Assembly (NCBI GenBank): GCA_964521665.1 | Contig: CAZFSG010000038.1 | Span: 1 to 12,443, forward strand | DNA from: JANXDG01 sp964521665 | GTDB taxonomy: Bacteria > Elusimicrobiota > Endomicrobiia > DTEH01 | Reading direction: 5' to 3' | DNA length: 12,443 nucleotides | Part shown: positions 1 to 5,668 of the stretch, one piece after another | Position numbering within the stretch: the stretch's first letter is position 1 | Layout of the letters: each line of letters opens with the position of its first letter | Made by a program: the position numbers and the translations under genes | The notes under the pieces: model-generated | What the model was told of the DNA's origin: nothing | Databases searched by the model: none | What the model saw: the letters and a program-made list of their open reading frames with translations, nothing else

Positions 1-2
1 TT

Positions 3-521
3 TCTCAGTTTAAAGATATGCAACAAAAAAATTATGCAATTGATTTACTTATTAAGCTTTTGAATGATGAAATAAAAGTAAGAATGAAGAAAAATCCTTT
101 TAGATACAAATCTCTCTATGAAATGTTAAAAAAGTTAATTGAAAACTACAATATAAAACTAATTGAGACAGTAGATGTGATTAACGAATTAATAGAAATT
201 GCAAAAGAAGTAAAGAAAAAGATAGAGGAAGGAAAGAAATTAGATTTAACTGAAGAAGAAATTGCTTTTTACGATATGTTGTTGAAAGAGAATATTTTTG
301 AAAATGAGGATGAGATAAAGTATGTTGCAAAAGAGGTTATAAAAAGGATAGGGAACTTTATAAAAGTTGTTGATTGGAACAAGAAAGATACTTTAAGGGC
401 AAGAATTAAGATGGCTATAAAGGAAATATTGATTAATGTTGTGAATGAAAAAGTTGAATACGAAAAGATTGACAGTATTGCAAATGAAATTTATGAGCAT
501 GTAGAGGCATTGTATGCTTAA
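3..521 (+). CDS. hsdR: Type I restriction endonuclease subunit R, C-terminal fragment (5' end outside window)
   Basis: This is the C-terminal part of the motor/nuclease subunit of a type I restriction-modification enzyme. The reading frame is open to the left edge of the window, with codons running in from position 3, so the ATG at 18 is an internal methionine and not the start. About 172 residues are visible. They match the helical C-terminal region of HsdR proteins: a stretch like LLKLL...KNP, then LTEEEIAFYDML (about residues 77-88 counted from the ATG at 18), then VDWNKKDTLRARIK near residue 118, which resembles the conserved 'VDW...R..+R' segment of that domain. The end (EHVEALYA, stop TAA at 519-521) looks like a natural C-terminus. 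The nuclease and helicase motifs would lie upstream and cannot be seen. No hsdM or hsdS is in the window. The last 8 bases overlap the next ORF. Family recognition is from memory of the HsdR C-terminal pattern; confidence is good but not complete. Confidence 0.82.
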   Translation, partial: SQFKDMQQKNYAIDLLIKLLNDEIKVRMKKNPFRYKSLYEMLKKLIENYNIKLIETVDVINELIEIAKEVKKKIEEGKKLDLTEEEIAFYDMLLKENIFENEDEIKYVAKEVIKRIGNFIKVVDWNKKDTLRARIKMAIKEILINVVNEKVEYEKIDSIANEIYEHVEALYA

Positions 522-1263
522 TAGGGGTTTAATATCGATATTATCGTTTAGAAGTTTAGGAAAGTATAATCCTGATGGTTGGGGGATAGGGTGGTATGTT
601 GATAATGAAGCCAGAGTTTTTAAGGAAGGAATATCTGCTATGGATAGTGAAAATTTTTACTCTTATGTAAAAAATGTAGAAACCAACATTATCGTTGTGC
701 ATGTAAGGAAAGGAACAGGAGCACCACCATCAGAAGTAAATTCACATCCTTTTAAATACAAAAACTGGCTATTTGCTCATAATGGATCTGTTAATAGAAA
801 TTACTTGCTCGACATTTTAAAAGACAAGTATAAAAAGGAGCTAAAAGGAGAAACTGATTCAGAAGTTTATTTTTATTGGATTTTGCAATGTATTGAAGAA
901 AGTAAAGATGGTATAGAAGGCATAAAGAAAGCTATTGATGAGATTATAAAAAGTGGCATATATTATACTGGATTAAACTTCTTATTATCCGATGGAAAAT
1001 TTCTTTATGCATTTAGATATTCAAGGCATTCCAAAGATTACTATTCGCTCTGGCTATTAAAAAGAGAACCCTCTGAATCTGGTCCACTTGAATTTAGATC
1101 AAAAGAAACTTCAGCACTATTGCGAAGTAAAGCTCTAAAAGGTGAAAAAGCGGTTTTAGTATGTTCTGAAAAGTTAACAGAAGAAAAATGGGAAGAAATC
1201 GAATTTGGTAAACTATTAATAATCGAACCGAATTTGAGTATAAAAGATGTGAAATTAGTATGA
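514..1263 (+). CDS. Class II glutamine amidotransferase-like protein, N-terminus with catalytic Cys missing
   Basis: This belongs to the YafJ/GATase_4 type of N-terminal-nucleophile amidotransferase domains, which normally release ammonia from glutamine. Visible landmarks are NPDGWGIGWY (residues 19-28), HVRKGTG (63-69), NSHPF (76-80), WLFAHNG (85-91) and TDSE (114-117), in the order expected for the family. Relatives begin with Met-Cys, with the cysteine as nucleophile, roughly 18 residues before the SF motif. Here the only ATG start (514) gives MLNRGLISILSF, with no cysteine at position 2 and about 7 residues too few. In the +2 frame, bases 515-529 read C-L-I-G-V, much like the normal family start, and are followed by a stop. 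Small deletions or a frameshift at the hsdR boundary could therefore have destroyed the true start. The rest of the frame is intact to a stop at 1261-1263. The product may be inactive, or active in a way that does not use the cysteine. No clear ribosome binding site precedes 514. Confidence 0.75.
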   Translation: MLNRGLISILSFRSLGKYNPDGWGIGWYVDNEARVFKEGISAMDSENFYSYVKNVETNIIVVHVRKGTGAPPSEVNSHPFKYKNWLFAHNGSVNRNYLLDILKDKYKKELKGETDSEVYFYWILQCIEESKDGIEGIKKAIDEIIKSGIYYTGLNFLLSDGKFLYAFRYSRHSKDYYSLWLLKREPSESGPLEFRSKETSALLRSKALKGEKAVLVCSEKLTEEKWEEIEFGKLLIIEPNLSIKDVKLV

Positions 1264-1317
1264 ATAAACCTGTAAGCCCAACTCTCCGATTACTTCGCAA
1301 TCTTGTTATTCTGGTTG

Positions 1318-1500
1318 TATAACAGCGGATAAAAGTGAAATCAAAGATTTTCTCAATCTGCGTTCGGCAACTTCTTTTTACTGCAAGTTGTTCCACTCAT
1401 AAATTTTAATAAATAAAGACAAATTTTATAAATCTTTATTTGAATTCCTTAGAATTTTTGCTTATCTTTTTCCGTTCTTCATTTTCGCTATGTGTTAGCA
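1318..1500 (+). repeat. Long imperfect inverted repeat, attC-like (integron cassette site candidate)
   Basis: Just after the amidotransferase-like gene, TATAACA followed by GCG (1318-1327) faces CGC then TGTTAGC (1486-1499). TAACA (1320-1324) pairs with TGTTA (1493-1497), and GCG (1325-1327) pairs with CGC (1486-1488), leaving four unpaired bases on the right side. Inside, CAACTT (1368-1373) pairs with AAGTTG (1385-1390), extended by G-T pairs. Paired outer AAC/GTT boxes with bulged bases and an imperfectly paired interior are the general build of attC sites. The left half (to about 1400) also looks less AT-rich than its surroundings. Against this, the core boxes do not match RYYYAAC/GTTRRRY exactly, 183 bases is long for the type, and no integrase is visible. 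It may instead be another dispersed repeat. Confidence 0.3.
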
Positions 1501-1567
1501 GAATGAAACTTTCTTATTCTTTTTTATATAGTAAATCTTGCCTTATAAAAATTATTTTCTTTACCTA

Positions 1568-1596
1568 TTGACAAAAATTTTTTAATTTGTTATAAA
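1568..1596 (+). promoter_or_regulatory. Sigma70-type promoter of the fur-feo run
   Basis: TTGACA (1568-1573) is followed after exactly 17 bases by TATAAA (1591-1596), a near-consensus housekeeping promoter. The start of transcription would fall near 1603, inside the Fur box, leaving about 55 bases of leader before the fur start at 1658. It is the only strong promoter seen ahead of the five-gene run from fur to the ZIP transporter. Confidence 0.8.
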
Positions 1597-1597
1597 A

Positions 1598-1618
1598 TTG
1601 ATATTGATTATCAAAATC
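1598..1618 (+). promoter_or_regulatory. Fur box overlapping the transcription start
   Basis: Bases 1600-1618 read GATATTGATTATCAAAATC and match the classic 19-base Fur box GATAATGATAATCATTATC at 15 of 19 positions. Within it lies a perfect inverted repeat, TTGATA (1598-1603) and TATCAA (1609-1614), separated by five bases. The site covers the expected transcription start, so a bound repressor would block the polymerase. This predicts that the Fur-family gene immediately downstream represses its own operon when metal is plentiful. Confidence 0.78.
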
Positions 1619-1657
1619 TGTTTGAACAAAAATATATAATAACTATCAACAAAATTT

Positions 1658-2095
1658 ATGAAACTCAACATTCAAGATGTAAAAAAAGAGTTTGTTTCTG
1701 CAGTTAAAAATTCTAAACTTAAAAACACACAACAAAGAATACAGATTTTAGAAACATTTTTTGAACACGAAGGCCATATAAATGTTGATGAAATTTACCA
1801 ACTTGTTAAAAAGAAGAATCCAAAAATTGGTTATGCTACAGTTTACAGAACTCTTTCTTTACTAAACAAACTTGGGATTATTGAAGCAACAAAAATTGGT
1901 AACAACAAAGTCCTTTATGAACATAAATATGCTCATAACCATCATGACCATTTTATATGTACAAAATGTAACAAAATTATAGAATTTGAATCTGAAAAGT
2001 TAGAAAAATTACAAAATCAAATTGCTAAAAAACATAAGTTCAAAATTTTAGACCATAAACTTATTATTTATGGTTTGTGTGATAAGTGTAGATAG
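1658..2095 (+). CDS. fur: Ferric uptake regulator family transcription factor
   Basis: This is a metal-dependent DNA-binding repressor of the Fur family, 145 residues and so of normal length. The winged-helix domain occupies about residues 15-85, with the recognition helix in GYATVYRTLSLL (58-69). The dimerisation and metal-sensing part follows: the histidine cluster HNHHDHFIC (93-101), Cys101-x-x-Cys104 paired with Cys141-x-x-Cys144 (structural zinc site), and His133 in DHKLIIYGLC. The HHDH signature and the near-perfect Fur box upstream favour Fur over Zur, although the genes that follow include zinc-type importers. Zur or a dual-metal sensor therefore cannot be excluded. No good Shine-Dalgarno precedes the ATG at 1658, but it is the only start that gives the full N-terminal helix. 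feoA follows after 12 bases, so they are probably co-transcribed and autoregulated. Confidence 0.93.
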   Translation: MKLNIQDVKKEFVSAVKNSKLKNTQQRIQILETFFEHEGHINVDEIYQLVKKKNPKIGYATVYRTLSLLNKLGIIEATKIGNNKVLYEHKYAHNHHDHFICTKCNKIIEFESEKLEKLQNQIAKKHKFKILDHKLIIYGLCDKCR

Positions 2096-2107
2096 GTTTT
2101 TAAACTT

Positions 2108-2341
2108 ATGAAACTTTCTTTGGTTGAACTAAAAGAAAACGAAGTTGGTAAAGTAGTAGAAATTTTAGGTGGTTGTGGAATAATTCAAAAACTTGATGCT
2201 TTAGGGATAAGAGTTGGTGTTGAAGTTAAAAAAATTAGTTCTATTGTTGCAAAAGGTCCTGTGATAGTTGAAGTTGGAAGTACAAAAATTGCTTTAGGCT
2301 ACGGTATGGCAAAAAGAATAATTATTGAAATAAATACTTGA
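2108..2341 (+). CDS. feoA: FeoA ferrous iron transport accessory protein
   Basis: This is a small cytoplasmic SH3-like protein of 77 residues that works with the FeoB permease in Fe(II) uptake. The whole chain is one FeoA domain: an opening LSLVELKENEVGKVVEI, then a turn with paired glycines (LGGCG), then the LGIRVG motif, KGPVIVEVGSTKIALG, and a closing hydrophobic strand after the MAKRI helix. This order is typical of the family. It follows fur by 12 bases. Its stop (2339-2341) lies 11 bases before the ATG of the next gene, so it is part of the same message. A weak AGG at 2094-2096 may serve as ribosome binding site. The cognate feoB is not directly adjacent, because a CoA-binding gene sits between them. 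Confidence 0.9.
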   Translation: MKLSLVELKENEVGKVVEILGGCGIIQKLDALGIRVGVEVKKISSIVAKGPVIVEVGSTKIALGYGMAKRIIIEINT

Positions 2342-2352
2342 GGAATAAAAAA

Positions 2353-2730
2353 ATGCAGGGTATAATCAAAGAAGTTTTATCACAAAAAAGTTTTGCAGTA
2401 GTCGGTTCATTCAGAAACGAATCAAAAGTTGCATACAAAATTTTTAGGTTCTTAAAACAAAAAGGATATAAAGTTTATCCTGTAAATCCTAATATTAAAG
2501 AAGTTGATGGTGAAAAATGTTATTCTTCAATTTTAGATATACCTGAGACAATAGATGTTGCAGATTTGGTGACACCACCGTCTGCTACTGAGGAGATAGT
2601 GAAACAATGTTTGCAAAAAGGTATCAAATATATATGGATGCAACCCGGTGCTGAAAGCCAGAAAGCAGTAGAGTTTTGTAAACAAAATGGTATAAAAGTA
2701 ATATATGGAACTTGTATTATGATGGTATGA
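2353..2730 (+). CDS. CoA-binding domain protein (CoA_binding_2, YccU-like) inside the feo run
   Basis: This is a stand-alone Rossmann-fold CoA-binding domain, 125 residues, of the YccU type. Seen in order are the nucleotide-binding start AVVGSFRNESKVAYKI (15-30), VNP (44-46), a central SILDIPETIDVADLVTPP segment, WMQPGA (95-100), and the late GTCIMM (119-124), where relatives also carry a cysteine. I chose the ATG at 2353 because GAGGA (2340-2344) lies 8 bases upstream. The in-frame TTG at 2338 would only add MRNKK and has no clear ribosome binding site. The gene starts 11 bases after feoA and its stop overlaps the feoB start (ATGA at 2727-2730), so it is translationally coupled to the transporter. 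The ligand and the role in metal uptake are unknown. Links to acyl-CoA or redox state are guesses. Confidence 0.85.
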   Translation: MQGIIKEVLSQKSFAVVGSFRNESKVAYKIFRFLKQKGYKVYPVNPNIKEVDGEKCYSSILDIPETIDVADLVTPPSATEEIVKQCLQKGIKYIWMQPGAESQKAVEFCKQNGIKVIYGTCIMMV

Positions 2731-4436
2731 AAAAAGTATATTTAATCGGTAATCCCAATGTTGGCAAAAGTTTAATTTTTTGTAGGTTAACTAGTGCAGA
2801 TGTTATTATTTCAAATTATCCAGGGACAACAGTTGAAATTTATAAAGGACATTTTAAAAAGGATGATAAAATAATAGAAGTTATAGACTTACCTGGGACA
2901 TACACACTTCAACCTACAAACAAAGCTGAAGAAGTTGTAGTTAAAATATTAGAAGAATTAAAAAATAAAGATGAAGATTTTGTAATTGTTAATGTTGTTG
3001 ATGCAACAAATCTTGAACGAAATTTAAACTTAACTTTTCAACTTATAAAAAAACGTCTTCCTATGATGGTCCTTCTTAACATGTGGGATGAAACAAAACA
3101 TAAAGGTATTATTATTGATTATAAAAAACTTGAAGAGATTCTTGATATTCCTGTAATTCCATCTTGTGCACGTACTTCTGAAGGTATAAATGAGTTTGTA
3201 TCAAAATTAAACCAAGCAAAAGTTTCTAATTTTGATTATGATGAAGGACAAAAATGGCAAAAAATTGGCGAAATCGTATCTCAAATTCAAAAGCTTATTC
3301 ATAAACATCATAGTTTTTTAGATAGATTATCTGAAATTACTATAAAACCATCTACAGGTATTCCGTTTGCTTTGTTTGTTTTAATTTCAACTTTTGCAAT
3401 AGTAAGATTTTTAGGTGAAAATGTTACATCAGTGTTTGATAATTTGTTCAACAATTTTTACCTTACTTTTATAACCTCAGTGACTTCAAGATTTATCCCG
3501 ATTGAGTTTTTACAAAAAATTTTGTTAGGTGAAGTTCCTACACCAATGGAAGGATTTGGTGTTTTAACAACTGGGTTATATATACCATTAGTTGTAGTTT
3601 TCCCATACTTGTTTTCATTTTATCTTGTTTTAAGTATTTTAGAAGATATTGGTTATATTCCAAGGTTAGCAGTAATGCTTGATGCTTTTTTACATAGATT
3701 AGGTATACATGGTTATTCATCAGTACCTGCTTTATTAGGTTTAGGTTGTAAAGTACCGGGAATTTTTGCATTGAGATTGCTTGAAACAAAAAAAGAAAAA
3801 TTTCTAACTGCCGTTTTACTTTTAATGATAGCACCTTGTATGCCACAAACATCTATGATTTTAGTTTTAGCAACAAAATATGGTATCAAATATGCAGTAC
3901 TGATATTTTTGATATTATTTTTTACTGCTATTATTGTAAGTTTTATCTTAAACAGAATTTTAAAAGGAGAAACAACAGAACTTTTTGTTGAGATACCTCC
4001 GTATAGAATGCTGAGTTTGTCACTTTTGATAAAAAAAATTTATATAAGAATGAAAGAATTTTTTGTTGATGCTGTACCATTAATAATTTTTGGAATTTTT
4101 GTAATTAACATCTTTGATATTTTAGGTATTATAAAAATTTTTTCTGAAACAATCGGTAAACCAATAAGTTTTATATTAGGTCTTCCCAAAGAAATATCTA
4201 TTGTTTTAATTTCAGGATTTTTAAGAAAAGATGTATCAATATCACTTCTTACACCATTTGATTTAACTGCAAAACAATTTGTTGTTGCAAGCATCTTCTT
4301 AGTTTTGTATCTACCTTGTGTATCAACATTTTTTACTTTAGTAAAAGAACAAGGTGTTAAAGAAGGATTAAAAATTTTATTTTTGATGCTCCTTGTTGCA
4401 TTCTTAGTATCTTTTTCAGTAAATATAATCCTATGA
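2727..4436 (+). CDS. feoB: FeoB-like GTPase-coupled metal permease, divergent gate
   Basis: This is a membrane permease with an N-terminal G protein, a probable ferrous-iron or related divalent-metal importer of the inner membrane. G motifs are GNPNVGKS (8-15, G1), TT in YPGTTVE (34-35, G2), DLPG (54-57, G3), NMWD (118-121, G4) and SCAR (146-149, G5). A helical linker precedes the transmembrane half. Gate regions are recognisable from EDIGYIPRLAVMLD, GLGCKVPGI (normally GCNVPAI-like) and a late LYLPCVSTFFTLVKE. The second gate motif, normally APxMSCxARL, is here IAPCMPQTSM: the Cys-x-Ala-Arg is lost and a Pro-Cys appears two to three residues earlier. At 569 residues it is shorter than the long enterobacterial form (about 770). 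The ATG at 2727 is chosen over the TTG at 2712 because it sits just before the G1 strand and overlaps the previous stop. It overlaps the ZIP gene by 4 bases. Substrate could be Fe(II), Mn(II) or another metal. Confidence 0.87.
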   Translation: MKKVYLIGNPNVGKSLIFCRLTSADVIISNYPGTTVEIYKGHFKKDDKIIEVIDLPGTYTLQPTNKAEEVVVKILEELKNKDEDFVIVNVVDATNLERNLNLTFQLIKKRLPMMVLLNMWDETKHKGIIIDYKKLEEILDIPVIPSCARTSEGINEFVSKLNQAKVSNFDYDEGQKWQKIGEIVSQIQKLIHKHHSFLDRLSEITIKPSTGIPFALFVLISTFAIVRFLGENVTSVFDNLFNNFYLTFITSVTSRFIPIEFLQKILLGEVPTPMEGFGVLTTGLYIPLVVVFPYLFSFYLVLSILEDIGYIPRLAVMLDAFLHRLGIHGYSSVPALLGLGCKVPGIFALRLLETKKEKFLTAVLLLMIAPCMPQTSMILVLATKYGIKYAVLIFLILFFTAIIVSFILNRILKGETTELFVEIPPYRMLSLSLLIKKIYIRMKEFFVDAVPLIIFGIFVINIFDILGIIKIFSETIGKPISFILGLPKEISIVLISGFLRKDVSISLLTPFDLTAKQFVVASIFLVLYLPCVSTFFTLVKEQGVKEGLKILFLMLLVAFLVSFSVNIIL

Positions 4437-5179
4437 ACTTCATAATAGCAATTATAGCAAGTATTATTGTTAGTTTAGTTTCATTTATTGGTGCTTTAGC
4501 TTTATTGATGAATAATAGGAGTTTAAACAAAGTTTTGATGTTTTTGATAAGTTTTTCTGCGGGTGGATTGATTGGTGGTGCGTTTTTACATCTAATACCT
4601 GAAGCAGTAAAACATAGTGGTGAGAATATAAATATTTTTAATTTTGTTATTTTAGGATTTGTTTTATTTTTTATATTAGAGAAATACCTATATTGGCGAC
4701 ATTGTCATAAAGGTGAACAATGTGAAATTCATCCACATCCTGTAACTTATTTAAATCTTATAGGTGACGGGATTCATAATTTTATAGATGGTGCTATAAT
4801 TGGTTTAAGTTTTTATGTAGATATAAAGGTTGGTATTGTGTCAACTTTAATGGTAATTTTACATGAGATACCACAAGAATTAGGTGATTTTGGTGTTTTA
4901 TTATATGGAGGGTTAACTAAATTTAAAGCTTTGTTTTACAATTTTTTATCTGCTTTAACAGCAGTTGTAGGTACAATAGTAGGTTTCTTTGTTTCAGAAA
5001 ATGTTCATAATATAATAGTTTATCTTTTACCTATTGCAGCAGGCGGATTTATTTATATCGCAGCATCAGATTTAATACCTGAAATACAAAAACAAAAAAA
5101 ATTAAAATTAGCAAATGTTTCTTTGGTCTTTTTTATCTTTGGTATTATAATTATGTATTTACTAAAGTTGCATCATTAG
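4433..5179 (+). CDS. ZIP family divalent metal transporter
   Basis: This is an integral membrane ZIP (ZupT/GufA-like) transporter, 248 residues and about eight hydrophobic helices, which normally brings Zn(II), Fe(II) or similar ions into the cytoplasm. The binuclear metal site motifs are present: HNFIDGAIIG (115-124) in the fourth helix and HEIPQELGD (144-152) in the fifth. The loop before helix four is rich in metal ligands (WRHCHKGEQCEIHPHP, 88-103), as in many ZIP proteins. The early segment SAGGLIGGAFLHLIPEA (42-58) is also typical. The start overlaps the feoB stop in an ATGA, so expression is coupled to the FeoB-like protein. It closes the first metal run; a separate promoter begins 4 bases after its stop. 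Confidence 0.92.
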   Translation: MNFIIAIIASIIVSLVSFIGALALLMNNRSLNKVLMFLISFSAGGLIGGAFLHLIPEAVKHSGENINIFNFVILGFVLFFILEKYLYWRHCHKGEQCEIHPHPVTYLNLIGDGIHNFIDGAIIGLSFYVDIKVGIVSTLMVILHEIPQELGDFGVLLYGGLTKFKALFYNFLSALTAVVGTIVGFFVSENVHNIIVYLLPIAAGGFIYIAASDLIPEIQKQKKLKLANVSLVFFIFGIIIMYLLKLHH

Positions 5180-5182
5180 ATA

Positions 5183-5211
5183 TTGAAAGTCTATTGAGGA
5201 TTTTGTATAAT
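5183..5211 (+). promoter_or_regulatory. Second sigma70-type promoter with inverted repeat over the -10
   Basis: TTGAAA (5183-5188) and a perfect TATAAT (5206-5211) are 17 bases apart, just after the ZIP stop codon. An inverted repeat TTGTAT (5203-5208) and ATACAA (5218-5223), spaced by 9 bases, overlaps the -10 and the start region. It could bind a dimeric repressor, but it does not look like a Fur box. This promoter would drive the small His/Cys protein and perhaps the barrel and znu genes. Confidence 0.65.
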
Positions 5212-5228
5212 TTTTAAATACAAGAAGT

Positions 5229-5495
5229 ATGAAAAGATATCTTTTTGCTTTTCTATTAATTTTATTTTCTACACTTTTATTTTCTGCTGCGTTTCATTCT
5301 CATCATAACAATTATAACGAAGACAATTGTTATCTTTGTTTCTTTATAAGTAAGGCTAAAATAAGCATCTTTAACATTTTATATTTTTCACCACTGTTTT
5401 TAATAGTTTTTATAATTAAAATTCTCCTATCTTTTAACTTTTCATCATTTAATCCTGACCTATTTTTATCCCGCGCACCACCTAAAATAGTTTGA
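5229..5495 (+). CDS. Small exported/membrane protein with His cluster, CxxC and RAPP tail (DUF2946-like)
   Basis: This is an 88-residue protein of unknown function. It has an N-terminal hydrophobic signal or anchor (residues 4-21), then HSHH (23-26), an acidic/Asn stretch, C34-Y-L-C37, a second hydrophobic helix (about 47-70) and a short tail with RAPP (82-85). Histidines followed by CxxC, a membrane helix and a terminal (R)APP recall the small DUF2946-type proteins found near metal-transport genes in Gram-negative bacteria. That assignment is from memory of the layout and is tentative. The ligand residues would face the periplasm. It has its own promoter (5183-5211), and the start is preceded by AAGAAG immediately upstream of the ATG. 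It sits between the ZIP gene and the His-rich barrel, which suggests metal handling. It could also be a small metal chaperone of another family. Confidence 0.7.
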   Translation: MKRYLFAFLLILFSTLLFSAAFHSHHNNYNEDNCYLCFFISKAKISIFNILYFSPLFLIVFIIKILLSFNFSSFNPDLFLSRAPPKIV

Positions 5496-5610
5496 TTTTT
5501 TTACACCATCACTTTTAAAACTTTTCTTTATTTTTGGAAATAATGGTTCTGTGAACTAAAAATTATGTTCCTTGAAATACAAAATATTATAATTTGGTAG
5601 TGTTATTATA

Positions 5611-5628
5611 CGCAACCTAAAGGTTGCG
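5611..5628. repeat. Palindromic hairpin between small protein and barrel genes
   Basis: CGCAACC (5611-5617), loop TAAA, GGTTGCG (5622-5628) form a perfect 7-base stem in an otherwise AT-rich spacer, followed by GCTACC. There is no T-run after it, so it is not a good terminator. Its isolated GC-rich stem suggests a dispersed REP-like palindrome. A similar short element (10670-10685) also begins with a CGCAA-like core preceded by TAGT. Confidence 0.5.
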
Positions 5629-5668
5629 GCTACCATTAAGTAAATTACAAATAATAAGGAGGTCAAAA

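Noticed and set aside
1094..1396. Minus-strand 100-residue ORF over the amidotransferase end and the spacer
   Set aside because: It runs antisense through the conserved 3' end of the amidotransferase-like gene, shows no known motif, and its start lies within the attC-like repeat. It is a shadow.
1658..2095. Zur or PerR instead of Fur
   Set aside because: Not excluded, but the HHDH signature and the classic Fur box upstream favour Fur. Sequence alone cannot settle the metal.
2338..2352. TTG start for the CoA-binding gene
   Set aside because: It overlaps the feoA stop, has no ribosome binding site, and adds only five residues. The ATG at 2353 has GAGGA at good distance.
2712..2726. TTG start for the FeoB-like gene
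   Set aside because: It adds five residues before the conserved MKKVYLIGNPNVGKS start and has no ribosome binding site. The ATG at 2727 is in ATGA overlap with the previous stop.
5624..5668. TTG start for the barrel gene
   Set aside because: It lies inside the palindrome, would put polar residues before the signal peptide, and the ATG at 5669 has AAGGAGGT upstream.
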